A stretch of 8,289 bases of DNA, from the NCBI GenBank assembly GCA_003224075.1, contig QHYF01000135.1:1-8289 (forward strand), read 5' to 3'. Source of the DNA: Acidobacteriota bacterium (GTDB lineage Bacteria; Acidobacteriota; Terriglobia; Acidiferrales; UBA7541). The notes beneath the pieces are model-generated. The model saw only the letters and a list, made by a program, of their open reading frames with translations, was not told the DNA's origin and made no database searches. Positions 1 to 5,699 of this stretch are shown piece by piece. The stretch's first letter is position 1. Each line of letters starts with the position of its first letter. Made by a program: the position numbers and the translations under genes.

Positions 1-399
1 AAAGGTATTCCTTCCGATTCACAGACGCCTGCGCAGGCTCCGAATGCCGGAGTCGTCGCCGGAGCGAATCCGGGGCAGGCGCCCCGGTCGGGTGGGCCAC
101 CGCCCGGCGGCCCAGGCGCTGGGGGGGCTGCGGGAATGGGAAGGCCCGGGGGCGGGGACGCTCCTGATCTGCAGCAGGCGATTAACCGCATGCCCGCCGC
201 CACCCTGGCCGATTTGCAGAAGGGTGACGCTGTCATGGTCGTGGCAACCGAAGGTGGCCCGAACGGTGAGCCCACAGCAATCACTCTGCTCGGCGGGGTC
301 GAGCCCATCCTGGAGGCCTCTCCCAACGCCAATGCCTCCACGATTCTTACGCCTTGGAGCCTTGGCAGCGCGCCCGGCGGGGAAGCGGCCACACCCTGA
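1..399 (+). CDS. C-terminal part of a Gly/Pro-rich hypothetical protein preceding a TonB-dependent receptor
   Basis: The frame is open from the first base and stops with TGA at 397-399, so 132 residues of a longer protein are visible. The first ~24 residues are Ala/Pro-rich. Residues ~25-55 form a low-complexity Gly/Pro linker with scattered Arg. A compact segment follows containing MPAATLADLQKGDAVMVVAT and then TAITLLGGVEPILEA. From memory, this MPAATL...DLQKGDAV...AITLLAGVEPIL pattern recurs in acidobacterial proteins encoded just before carboxypeptidase-regulatory TonB receptors. Their N-terminal parts often resemble small beta-barrel (DUF5666-like) modules; that part is not visible here. 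The receptor gene starts 44 bases downstream with its own ribosome binding site, so an operon is likely. A role with the receptor is inferred from position only. An ATG at 136 lies inside the linker and is unlikely to be the real start. Confidence 0.8.
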   Translation, partial: KGIPSDSQTPAQAPNAGVVAGANPGQAPRSGGPPPGGPGAGGAAGMGRPGGGDAPDLQQAINRMPAATLADLQKGDAVMVVATEGGPNGEPTAITLLGGVEPILEASPNANASTILTPWSLGSAPGGEAATP

Positions 400-443
400 T
401 GCTGTTCCAGCTCATTCCATCTCACTTTCATTCAGGAGACCCG

Positions 444-1490
444 ATGAGTTTTCGGCCCGTTCGAACGGCTTTGCTGCACTTCTTAGGTCTTCTACTGATC
501 TTCGCGACAGGCGCGCATCTGTATGCTCGAGCGCCCTCGGGCGGTCTGAGTGGTGTGGTCACTGACCCCTCGGGTGGCGTCATCGCTAAGGCTACCGTCC
601 GTCTGGTCACCTCGAGTGGTCGGTCACTGGACACCACAACGAACCGGGACGGCTTCTACGAATTCAAGGGCCTCGCGCCAGGTACGTACACGCTGAAGGC
701 GGCGGCCAAAGGCTTCGCTCTTTTCACAAAAGAAGGCGTCCAGATCCTTGATGGAGAGACGCAACAGCTCAATATTGGCCTGACCATTCAGATTGAAGAA
801 CAGGAGGTGGAGGTGACCGACTCCTCCACCAGGGTTGACGTCGATCCCTCCAGCAACGCCGGCATGGTGGTTCTCAAGGGCAAGGATCTGGAAGCTCTCT
901 CCGACGACCCCGATGAATTGCAATCCGAGCTGCAGGCTCTTGCGGGTCCCTCAGCGGGCCCCAACGGCGGGCAGATGTACATTGATGGTTTCACCGCCGG
1001 GCAACTCCCCCCCAAAGCCTCCATTCGCGAAATTCGAGTCAACCAGAACCCTTTCTCGTCCGAATACGACAAATTAGGTTATGGCCGCATCGAGATTTTC
1101 ACCAAGCCCGGTTCGGATCAATTCCATGGCCAGCTCTTTGTAACTGGCAATACGGCGGGCCTCAATTCGCGCAACCCCTTTGAGGGAACCACTCAGACGC
1201 CGGGATATTACTCCACGCAGTACAGCGCCAATCTAGGTGCCCCGCTCGGCAAGAAGGCATCAGTCTTCTTCAACATCGAGCGCCGCAATCTCAACGAACT
1301 TTCCGTCATCAACACTCCGTTCGTGGACACAAATACCTTGCAACTTACGCAATTTACGGACGCGGTTTCGAATCCGCGCACCCGCACCAACCTGAGCCAG
1401 CGGCTCGACTATCAAGTCACCAAGAACAACACGCTGACGGCCCGCTACCAGTATTGGCGCAATAACGAGAATAGCGATGGGATTGGTTAG
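444..1490 (+). CDS. TonB-dependent receptor, N-terminal fragment (signal peptide, carboxypeptidase-regulatory domain, plug); frame broken at its end
   Basis: The product is the 5' part of an outer-membrane TonB-dependent transporter of the acidobacterial carboxypeptidase-regulatory type; the substrate cannot be told. I chose ATG 444 because AGGAG at 434-438 sits 5 bases before it and it begins a signal peptide (basic start, hydrophobic residues ~9-24, likely cleavage after LYA around 28). An upstream in-frame ATG at 354 lies inside the previous gene. Residues ~34-115 are a CarboxypepD_reg/Cna-B-like fold (GLSGVVTDPSGG, DGFYEFKGLAPGTYTL). Residues ~140-225 are the plug, with DDPDELQSELQALAGPSAGP, YIDGFTAGQLPPK and LGYGRIEIFTKPG. 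Barrel strands start near 227. The frame ends at TAG 1488-1490 after NNENSDGIG (residue 348), in the middle of the barrel. The rest continues in the +1 frame. A lone 348-residue product could not form a barrel. Confidence 0.85.
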   Translation: MSFRPVRTALLHFLGLLLIFATGAHLYARAPSGGLSGVVTDPSGGVIAKATVRLVTSSGRSLDTTTNRDGFYEFKGLAPGTYTLKAAAKGFALFTKEGVQILDGETQQLNIGLTIQIEEQEVEVTDSSTRVDVDPSSNAGMVVLKGKDLEALSDDPDELQSELQALAGPSAGPNGGQMYIDGFTAGQLPPKASIREIRVNQNPFSSEYDKLGYGRIEIFTKPGSDQFHGQLFVTGNTAGLNSRNPFEGTTQTPGYYSTQYSANLGAPLGKKASVFFNIERRNLNELSVINTPFVDTNTLQLTQFTDAVSNPRTRTNLSQRLDYQVTKNNTLTARYQYWRNNENSDGIG

Positions 1491-3396
1491 CTCCGAACAC
1501 AGCGCACAAATCAGCGACACTCAAGTTGTCAGTTCCAGAACCATCAACGAAACGCGCTTTCAGTTTGTTCATGAGACTGTCACTCAGAATCCTCTGAGTA
1601 CGTCCCCCACGATTCAAATTCAGGGCGCCTTCGTCGGCGGCGGGAGCAGCGGCGGATTCAGCAATGACACGCAGAAGCGCTACGAACTTCAGAACATCAC
1701 CTTTATGACGTTTGGCAAGCACGCCATCAAATACGGCGGCAGGCTGCGCGCCACAAACATGGAAAACGATTCGAATGCCAGGTTCAACGGCGTCTACAAC
1801 TTTGGCTCTCGTCCGGACCCAACCGTTGCGGGTTGCAATGTGCCAAATCCGCCCAGCACGTGCCCGCAAATTTCAGGCATTCAGGCCTATCAAATTACGC
1901 TGATGGACGTGCAAAACGGCACTTCCTTTGCCACGAACGGGGGCGGCGCTAGTTTCTATTCGCTGAATTTCAACCCGGCCGGCAGCGCAAACGCCGCGCT
2001 CACCTGGGTGGATGGAGCCCTCTTCCTGCAGGACGATTGGCGCCTCAAGCCCAACGTGACCCTGAGCTATGGCTTGCGCTACGAAACGCAAAACAATCTC
2101 GGCGATCATGCCGATTTCGCGCCGCGCATCGGGCTGGCCTGGGGCATTGGCGGCAACGGAAAAAACAAGTCTCCCAAAACTGTGCTGCGCGCCGGTTACG
2201 GAATTTTCTATGATCGATTCTCGGCGGACTTGGCTCTCCAGCAAGAACTGCAAAACGGGGTCATCCAGCAACAATTCCTTGTCCAAAACCCACCATTTTT
2301 TGACCCCAATCAAACCGTCGTGCCGTCGCAATTTCCCCAGTCCGCGTCCTCACCCCAGACGATTTATCGGCTAAATCCCAATCTCCGCACTCCCTACGTC
2401 ATGCAAACCGGCGCCACGCTGGAACGGCAACTCACAAAGTCCGCCAACCTGTCTGTCACCTATCTCCATTCGCGCGGTCTGCATCAGTTCTTTACCAGTT
2501 TCACCAATGCCGTTCCAATTGTTCCCCCGGCAACCAGCGCGCAGCCTCCCAGCCCGATCACTTATCAGTACGAATCCGGTGGAATCTTTAAGCAGAATCA
2601 GCTCATCGTGAACAGCAGCGTTCGAATGGGGCAGAAGCTCTCGCTCTTCGGCTATTACACCCTCAACTATGCGAATAGCGATACGTCTGGTGCGGGGAGC
2701 ATTCCTTCGAATCCCTTCGATATCACCCAGGACTATGGCCGCGCCTCATTCGACGTTCGTCATCGAGTTTTTTTCGGCGGCACCGTCGGGCTGCCGATGG
2801 GCTTTCGAATGAGTCCCTTCATGATCGCCAGCTCCGGTTCGCCTTTTAATATCACCACTGGACAAGACCTCTACGGCAACGCCGTTTTCAACACCCGGGC
2901 AACGTTTGGCTCCTGTTCGAATGGTGCCGTGGGCGTCAAAGACACGGCGTACGGCTGTTTTAATTTGGTCACCCTGCCCGGGCAGACCGTCATCCCCATC
3001 AACGATTTTACTGGGCCGGGACGGTTCACCTTGAATTTCCGCCTCAGCAAGACGTTTGGTTTCGGACAAAAGAAGGAAGCTACCGCTGCTGGCGGCCCCG
3101 GGGGTGCCATGGTTGTCCGCGGCCCGGGCGGTGGCGGACCGAGAGGCGGAGGTGGGGGAGAGCACGGCGGCGGTGAGCGCGGCGGAGGAATGTTTGGAGG
3201 AAATCCATCGAATCAGCGCTACAGCCTGACCTTCAGCGTGAACGCGCGAAACGTCTTCAACAACGTCAACGTGGCCAATCCCATCGGGAATCTCAGCTCG
3301 CCGCTCTTCGGCCAGTCAAACGCGCTTGTTGGTGGGCCGTTTTCTTCTTCGACCGCCAACCGGCGCATCGATTTGCAGGTGTCCTTCAATTTCTAG
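1477..3396 (+). CDS. TonB-dependent receptor, C-terminal beta-barrel fragment (same gene after frame change)
   Basis: This frame carries the rest of the receptor barrel for about 635 residues. It includes SDTQVVSSRTINETRFQF, KYGGRLRA, DDWRLKPNVTLSYGLRYETQ, APRIGLAWGIG, RAGYGIFYDRF, LFGYYTLNYANSDTSGA and DYGRASFDVRHR. It ends in an aromatic-terminated strand (IDLQVSFNF), the usual signal for outer-membrane barrel insertion. A 37-residue Gly/Arg-rich insert (3091-3201) lies just before the last strands. ATG 1477 is only the first possible start: it lacks a good Shine-Dalgarno, has no signal peptide and overlaps the upstream fragment by 14 bases. The natural reading is therefore one gene from 444 to 3396, about 983 residues, a normal length for the family. 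Nothing else in these 1.9 kb is broken, so the lesion is either recent or a sequence error. Confidence 0.85.
   Translation: MGLVSSEHSAQISDTQVVSSRTINETRFQFVHETVTQNPLSTSPTIQIQGAFVGGGSSGGFSNDTQKRYELQNITFMTFGKHAIKYGGRLRATNMENDSNARFNGVYNFGSRPDPTVAGCNVPNPPSTCPQISGIQAYQITLMDVQNGTSFATNGGGASFYSLNFNPAGSANAALTWVDGALFLQDDWRLKPNVTLSYGLRYETQNNLGDHADFAPRIGLAWGIGGNGKNKSPKTVLRAGYGIFYDRFSADLALQQELQNGVIQQQFLVQNPPFFDPNQTVVPSQFPQSASSPQTIYRLNPNLRTPYVMQTGATLERQLTKSANLSVTYLHSRGLHQFFTSFTNAVPIVPPATSAQPPSPITYQYESGGIFKQNQLIVNSSVRMGQKLSLFGYYTLNYANSDTSGAGSIPSNPFDITQDYGRASFDVRHRVFFGGTVGLPMGFRMSPFMIASSGSPFNITTGQDLYGNAVFNTRATFGSCSNGAVGVKDTAYGCFNLVTLPGQTVIPINDFTGPGRFTLNFRLSKTFGFGQKKEATAAGGPGGAMVVRGPGGGGPRGGGGGEHGGGERGGGMFGGNPSNQRYSLTFSVNARNVFNNVNVANPIGNLSSPLFGQSNALVGGPFSSSTANRRIDLQVSFNF
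3091..3201 (+). repeat. Gly/Arg-rich low-complexity insert in the receptor barrel
   Basis: Thirty-seven codons are mainly glycine, with Pro, Arg, Glu, His and Met in between, interrupting otherwise ordinary barrel text. The DNA is a run of GGC/GGA/GGG triplets. Similar Gly-rich inserts before the final strands are familiar in acidobacterial receptors of this type. It probably forms a flexible turn. Confidence 0.75.
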
Positions 3397-3427
3397 CTGC
3401 GCTAGAATCCCGGCTCAGGCCCGGGAT
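3393..3427 (+). other. Two adjacent inverted repeats between receptor stop and the small basic ORF
   Basis: The first is CTAGC-TGC-GCTAG (3393-3405), which includes the receptor stop codon. The second is ATCCCGG-loop of 7-CCGGGAT (3407-3427), a perfect 7-bp stem whose 3' arm contains the first two bases of the ATG at 3426. No T-tract follows on the plus strand, so this is not a canonical intrinsic terminator. It could mask the start of the small gene or protect the receptor mRNA 3' end; both are inferences. Confidence 0.5.
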
Positions 3428-3584
3428 GAAAAAGCGCAAAAAGAGAACCATTGACGCCGGCAAAGAGGCCCGGCGGGTAGCTCGAAAATCCGGGCTTGCG
3501 CCCGCCGCCACGCGCGTCATTCCTGACAAGAGAAAACACCCGCCGAAGCACAAGAAGCAATGGCTGGAAGGTGAGCTGGACTGA
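3426..3584 (+). CDS. Small, highly basic 52-residue hypothetical protein
   Basis: ATG at 3426 to TGA at 3582-3584 encodes 52 residues starting MKKRKKRTIDAGKEARRVAR and ending HPPKHKKQWLEGELD. About 18 residues are Lys or Arg. There is no signal peptide or membrane segment, so it is probably cytoplasmic and could bind nucleic acid or ribosomes, but no domain is recognised. The composition is protein-like, with a charged helix (residues ~10-21), a TRVIPDK turn and a Trp near the end. It starts 29 bases after the receptor stop and might be co-transcribed with it. No Shine-Dalgarno is seen, and the start codon lies in the 3' arm of a 7-bp hairpin. It ends 6 bases short of a convergent minus-strand reading frame, consistent with a real gene boundary. 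Confidence 0.5.
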   Translation: MKKRKKRTIDAGKEARRVARKSGLAPAATRVIPDKRKHPPKHKKQWLEGELD

Positions 3585-3590
3585 TAAATC

Positions 3591-3744
3591 CTAGGGTGCC
3601 GTTGCTGCAGTGAGCTTCGCAAAGTTCTCCTGAATCGCAGCCACCGCAACGCCTTCCAAGAGCAACGACCTTCCGTCGAGAATCCTTCAAGTCAACGCTG
3701 CCAAACTCGCAGGCCCGGACCGGACCTAGTTTTTCGAGCTTCAT
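3591..3744 (-). pseudogene. Probable frameshifted ~50-residue gene translationally coupled to the redoxin gene
   Basis: The redoxin stop (TGA) overlaps an ATG in an ATGA arrangement at 3744-3741, the usual sign of translational coupling. The frame from this ATG starts MKLEKLGPVRACEFGSVDL but then becomes Cys-rich and unconvincing. It runs to 3517, antisense over the 52-residue plus-strand ORF. A shift by one base around 3690-3675 enters a frame reading ILDGRSLLLEGVAVAAIQEN and then FAKLTAATAP, with a stop at 3593-3591, just 6 bases from the end of the convergent gene. The span is 154 bases, one more than 51 codons, so one extra base would explain it. I do not recognise the protein. The alternative is that the unshifted 75-residue ORF is real. 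Confidence 0.35.
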
Positions 3745-4235
3745 CCGGGTTTGTTGGCGGGCACGACTTCGTCGGGACGGAAGAGCGGCGCGAGAGAAAT
3801 TTGTTTGCGTTGTGCGAGCTCGGCCGCAATGGTTTCCAAATCTTTCTTGTCGAAACCCATCGTGCTGACTTTGACGGTGCCGTCCGTGTCGATCAGGAAG
3901 ACCGTGGGTACGTTGGTCAGGCCGTAAGCGTTGGACACCGGGTAGCCATTCTCGTCGAGGACCAGCGGGAAGGTCACGGCGTATTCCCTGGCAAAATCCT
4001 TGGTCGCACGGGCATCGTCCTGCGAGATGCCGAGAAACGTCGCGCGGTCGTCTCCGTACTGTTTGTAGAGGCGCTCGAGAAAAGGAAAGGTGAATTGGCA
4101 GACAGGGCAGGAGATTTTGAAGAAAGCGGCGACGACGGGGCCGCGTTCCAAGAGAGTGTTGAGCGAGTATTCCTTGTTATCGAGAGATTTCAGCGAAAAT
4201 CCGGGAGCTTTGTTTCCGGCAACGATGTGCGTCAT
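3741..4235 (-). CDS. Peroxiredoxin / TlpA-like redoxin family protein (thioredoxin fold, CPVC motif)
   Basis: The 164-residue protein has the AhpC/TSA-redoxin layout. APGFSLKSLDNKEYSL (residues ~10-25) is the N-terminal strand region. VVAAFFKISCPVCQFTFPFL follows with the Cys43-Pro-Val-Cys46 redox pair at the start of the active-site helix. FLGISQDD lies at ~68-74 and FPLVLDENGYPVSNAYGLTN at ~89-108. The cis-proline loop is NVPTVFLID (Pro110). Family knowledge suggests thiol-disulfide exchange or peroxide reduction. No signal peptide or membrane anchor is present, so it is probably cytoplasmic, unlike TlpA/ResA proper. The ATG at 4235 begins a normal THIVAGNKAPGFSL start; GA-rich sequence (AAAGAGAG) directly precedes it, a weak ribosome binding site. 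The gene diverges from the candidate RNA gene at 4490. Its stop overlaps the start of a small, possibly broken ORF. Confidence 0.9.
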   Translation of the reverse strand: MTHIVAGNKAPGFSLKSLDNKEYSLNTLLERGPVVAAFFKISCPVCQFTFPFLERLYKQYGDDRATFLGISQDDARATKDFAREYAVTFPLVLDENGYPVSNAYGLTNVPTVFLIDTDGTVKVSTMGFDKKDLETIAAELAQRKQISLAPLFRPDEVVPANKPG

Positions 4236-4315
4236 CTCTCTTTGATTCCCCCTTCAGCCCCTCGGGTACAGTTCCGGGGTAAACGTAAAAGCCGCCACAA
4301 AATTCCCATCGCCTA

Positions 4316-4345
4316 AGTGTAGCGCACGGAAGCGGGCTGCCGCAA
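4316..4345 (-). promoter_or_regulatory. Possible sigma70-type promoter for the redoxin gene
   Basis: On the minus strand TTGCGG (4345-4340) and TACACT (4321-4316) are separated by 18 bases. The -10 matches the consensus at 4 of 6 positions and the -35 at 3 of 6. This would leave an untranslated leader of about 70-75 bases before ATG 4235. The match is moderate and could be chance in a 250-base intergenic stretch. Confidence 0.3.
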
Positions 4346-4408
4346 AGCGGTGGGGAGAGCGTTAATCGGGTGAAACGGAGACCGGCGTGTGGGCCAGCCG
4401 TCTTTTTT

Positions 4409-4434
4409 GCACACCCATGCACAGATTTGCACAA
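4409..4434. promoter_or_regulatory. Three direct TGCACA boxes at exact 10-bp spacing, candidate operator
   Basis: TGCACA occurs at 4409-4414, 4419-4424 and 4429-4434, each separated by 4 unrelated bases, so the sites lie on one face of the helix. The last box ends 19 bases before the -35 hexamer at 4454. Hexamer plus 4-bp spacer direct repeats are the binding geometry of OmpR/PhoB-type response regulators, which often activate from just upstream of -35. The regulator itself is unknown. The sites could also act on the divergent redoxin gene. Confidence 0.5.
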
Positions 4435-4453
4435 AGGTTCGATCAGATTTTGA

Positions 4454-4482
4454 TTGACGGCGCGAACGGGAACCACTATCTT
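4454..4482 (+). promoter_or_regulatory. Sigma70-like promoter just before the hairpin array
   Basis: TTGACG (4454-4459, 5 of 6 to consensus) and TATCTT (4477-4482, 4 of 6) are spaced by exactly 17 bases. The expected transcription start, about 7 bases after the -10, falls at 4489-4490. That is the first base of the first 76-nt unit. This coincidence is the main reason to believe it. Confidence 0.55.
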
Positions 4483-4489
4483 GCGACCC

Positions 4490-4717
4490 AGATTGAACCG
4501 GGAAGCTTAAGAACTTTACGGATCAATTTAGAGGGCGCAGCAAGCTTAACCGCGGCTGCGCCGCGAGATTGAATCGCGAAGCTCAAAGCCTTTACCGCTC
4601 TATTTGGAGGGCGGGACAAGCCTAACGGCGGTTACGCCGCCAGATTGAATCAAGAAGGTCAGAAACTTTACGGCTCAGTTAGAGGGCGCAACAAGCTTAA
4701 CAGCGGTTGCGCCCTCA
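4490..4717 (+). repeat. Three imperfect 76-bp tandem repeats
   Basis: Units are 4490-4565, 4566-4641 and 4642-4717, each starting AGATTGAA. Units 1 and 2 align without gaps, with 18 differences in 76 (about 76% identity). Unit 3 aligns with one internal base missing before TTAGAGGGCGC, then diverges at its 3' end. The most constant parts are the AGATTGAA start, CTTTAC, GAGGGCG and the hairpin loop. Confidence 0.85.
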
Positions 4718-4726
4718 ATTTTTTTT
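4682..4726 (+). terminator. Strong intrinsic terminator formed by the third repeat unit
   Basis: GAGGGCGCAAC (4682-4692) pairs perfectly over 11 bp with GTTGCGCCCTC (4706-4716) across a 13-nt loop. Two A residues and eight T residues (4719-4726) follow. This is a canonical Rho-independent terminator for plus-strand transcription. Confidence 0.85.
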
Positions 4727-4777
4727 GGTCTTGCCCATCCGTGACAACCAGAGTTATTGCAGTAGGAAATCGCCCAT

Positions 4778-4876
4778 ATGGCGGAAAGTCATGAAGAGAT
4801 AATCTTTATCGGTACTAAAAAGGAGGTTGACAACTCGGGTCCGCCCCAGAGTTCCGTACCCCTCTCCCATCATTAA
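4778..4876 (+). CDS. Possible 32-residue small protein upstream of the phosphoesterase
   Basis: ATG 4778 to TAA 4874-4876 encodes 32 residues starting MAESHEEIIFIGTKKEVDNS. AGGA at 4764-4767 lies 10 bases upstream as a possible ribosome binding site. The composition is plausible for a soluble acidic peptide and no family is recognised. It ends 26 bases before the phosphoesterase ATG, so it could be a leader ORF or simply chance. An AAGGAGG inside it (4820-4826) is too close to any start codon to serve as a ribosome binding site. Confidence 0.25.
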   Translation: MAESHEEIIFIGTKKEVDNSGPPQSSVPLSHH

Positions 4877-4902
4877 ACTGATCGGCATAAAGTCGCCATA
4901 AA

Positions 4903-5625
4903 ATGAAAGTCGCCATCGTATCGGATATTCATGGCAACCGGCGCGCCTTCCAGGCGGTTGTCGCCGACCTGCGGCAGGTCACGCCTGACCTGGTTCTCCA
5001 TGGCGGTGATTTGGCTTTCGGTGGAGCGCACCCGGCGGATATCGTCGATCAGGTCCGCGCGCTCGGGTGGCCCGGGGTCCGCGGGAACACCGATGAGATG
5101 CTTTGGGCCCCGGAAAGTCTGGCAGAATTTGCCGCCACAACTCCAAAGCTCGGGCCACTCCTTGCCATCATCCAAGAGATGATTCCGCCGACGCTCGCCG
5201 GCATCGGTGAAGAGCGATTGCGATGGCTCGAAGGACTTCCTCAGCAATACTCCGGTGAAGGCTTCAGCCTGGTTCATGCCCGCCCCGATGACCTCTGGCG
5301 GGCTCCCATGCCCAATGCCAGCGACGAAGAATTGCGGAGTACCTATGCGTCTCTTCGCGCTCCCATCGTCGTCTACGGGCATATTCATCGTCCGTACATA
5401 CGCCGGCTTCCAGGTATGACCGTAGCGAATACCGGCAGCGTCAGCCAATCCTATGACGGAGATACACGTGCATCGTATCTGGTGATTGACGGAGAGAGCG
5501 TCGCCATTCGCCGGGTCGAGTACGACGTAGAGAGCGAAGCAAAAGAGCTCTTGCGTTCCGGGCTGCCCCATGCGGACTGGCTCGCCCGGATTCTCCTCGC
5601 TGGAAAATATTGTCCCCCCGAGTAA
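4903..5625 (+). CDS. Calcineurin-like metallophosphoesterase (YfcE/MJ0936-type)
   Basis: The 240-residue protein has the full dinuclear metal-site signature: Asp8-x-His10 in VSDIHGNRRAF, Asp36 in LHGGDLAFGG, Asn62-Thr-Asp in VRGNTDE, His125 in LVHARP, and His160-x-His162 in YGHIHRPYIR. NTGSVSQSYDGD (residues ~176-187) is the typical late strand-turn. The GNTDE form in place of GNHD/E is common in this compact cytosolic subgroup of phosphodiesterases. There is no signal peptide. Length is normal. ATG 4903 is fixed by an in-frame TAA only 12 bases upstream (4888-4890). No Shine-Dalgarno is visible, so it may depend on upstream translation or a leaderless-type start. It ends 74 bases from the stop of the convergent protease gene, and no clear terminator is seen between them. 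The substrate cannot be told. Confidence 0.9.
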   Translation: MKVAIVSDIHGNRRAFQAVVADLRQVTPDLVLHGGDLAFGGAHPADIVDQVRALGWPGVRGNTDEMLWAPESLAEFAATTPKLGPLLAIIQEMIPPTLAGIGEERLRWLEGLPQQYSGEGFSLVHARPDDLWRAPMPNASDEELRSTYASLRAPIVVYGHIHRPYIRRLPGMTVANTGSVSQSYDGDTRASYLVIDGESVAIRRVEYDVESEAKELLRSGLPHADWLARILLAGKYCPPE

Positions 5626-5699
5626 AAACTCAACTGGTAAGGGCGAGCCGATTCAGTCGCTGCCTGGAGTCAAAAGTGAAGACCCAGGCCGAGGCTGAG

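Larger units (their letters stand above)
4490..4726 (+). ncRNA. Candidate small RNA built of three tandem hairpin modules
   Basis: A transcript from the promoter at 4454-4482 to the T8 tract at 4719-4726 would be about 237 nt. It would consist of three units of 76 nt, each a ~44-nt linker plus a GC-rich hairpin. Hairpin arms are 4534-4541/4555-4562, 4610-4617/4631-4638 and 4682-4692/4706-4716. The 13-nt loops share an AAGCYTAAC core. One stem pair is G-C in unit 1 and A-U in units 2 and 3, which argues that the RNA structure is maintained. No reading frame spans it: the period is not a multiple of three. A three-unit RNA could act through its repeated loops or linkers (base pairing or protein titration); this is inference. 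I do not recognise a known RNA family. A leader for the downstream genes is less likely given the strong terminator. Confidence 0.55.

Noticed and set aside
1477..1490. Programmed ribosomal frameshift in the receptor gene
   Set aside because: No slippery heptamer or downstream stem is visible, and several residues expected at the junction seem to be missing. Mutation or sequence error is more likely.
4383..4408. Short CGGC/GCCG inverted repeat followed by six T residues
   Set aside because: The stem is only 4 bp with a 10-nt loop, and no upstream plus-strand gene needs a terminator here.
4433..4480. GGTTCGATC resembling a tRNA T-arm
   Set aside because: No matching acceptor, D or anticodon arms can be drawn around it. 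The 76-nt length of the downstream units is also not accompanied by tRNA-like arms.
4387..4572. 61-codon plus-strand reading frame starting at GTG
   Set aside because: It runs across the operator, promoter and first hairpin unit, has no good ribosome binding site, and the frame is not maintained in the other 76-nt units. It is better explained as chance.
4490..4717. CRISPR array
   Set aside because: Only three units, with similarity across the whole unit and no constant repeat separated by unique spacers. No cas genes are visible.
4873..5571. 232-codon minus-strand reading frame opposite the phosphoesterase
   Set aside because: The plus strand encodes a complete metallophosphoesterase with all metal ligands, so the antisense frame is a shadow.
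5657..5690. GCCTGG...CCAGGC inverted repeat between the convergent phosphoesterase and protease genes
   Set aside because: Six base pairs over a 16-nt loop with no T-tract on either strand; too weak to call a terminator.
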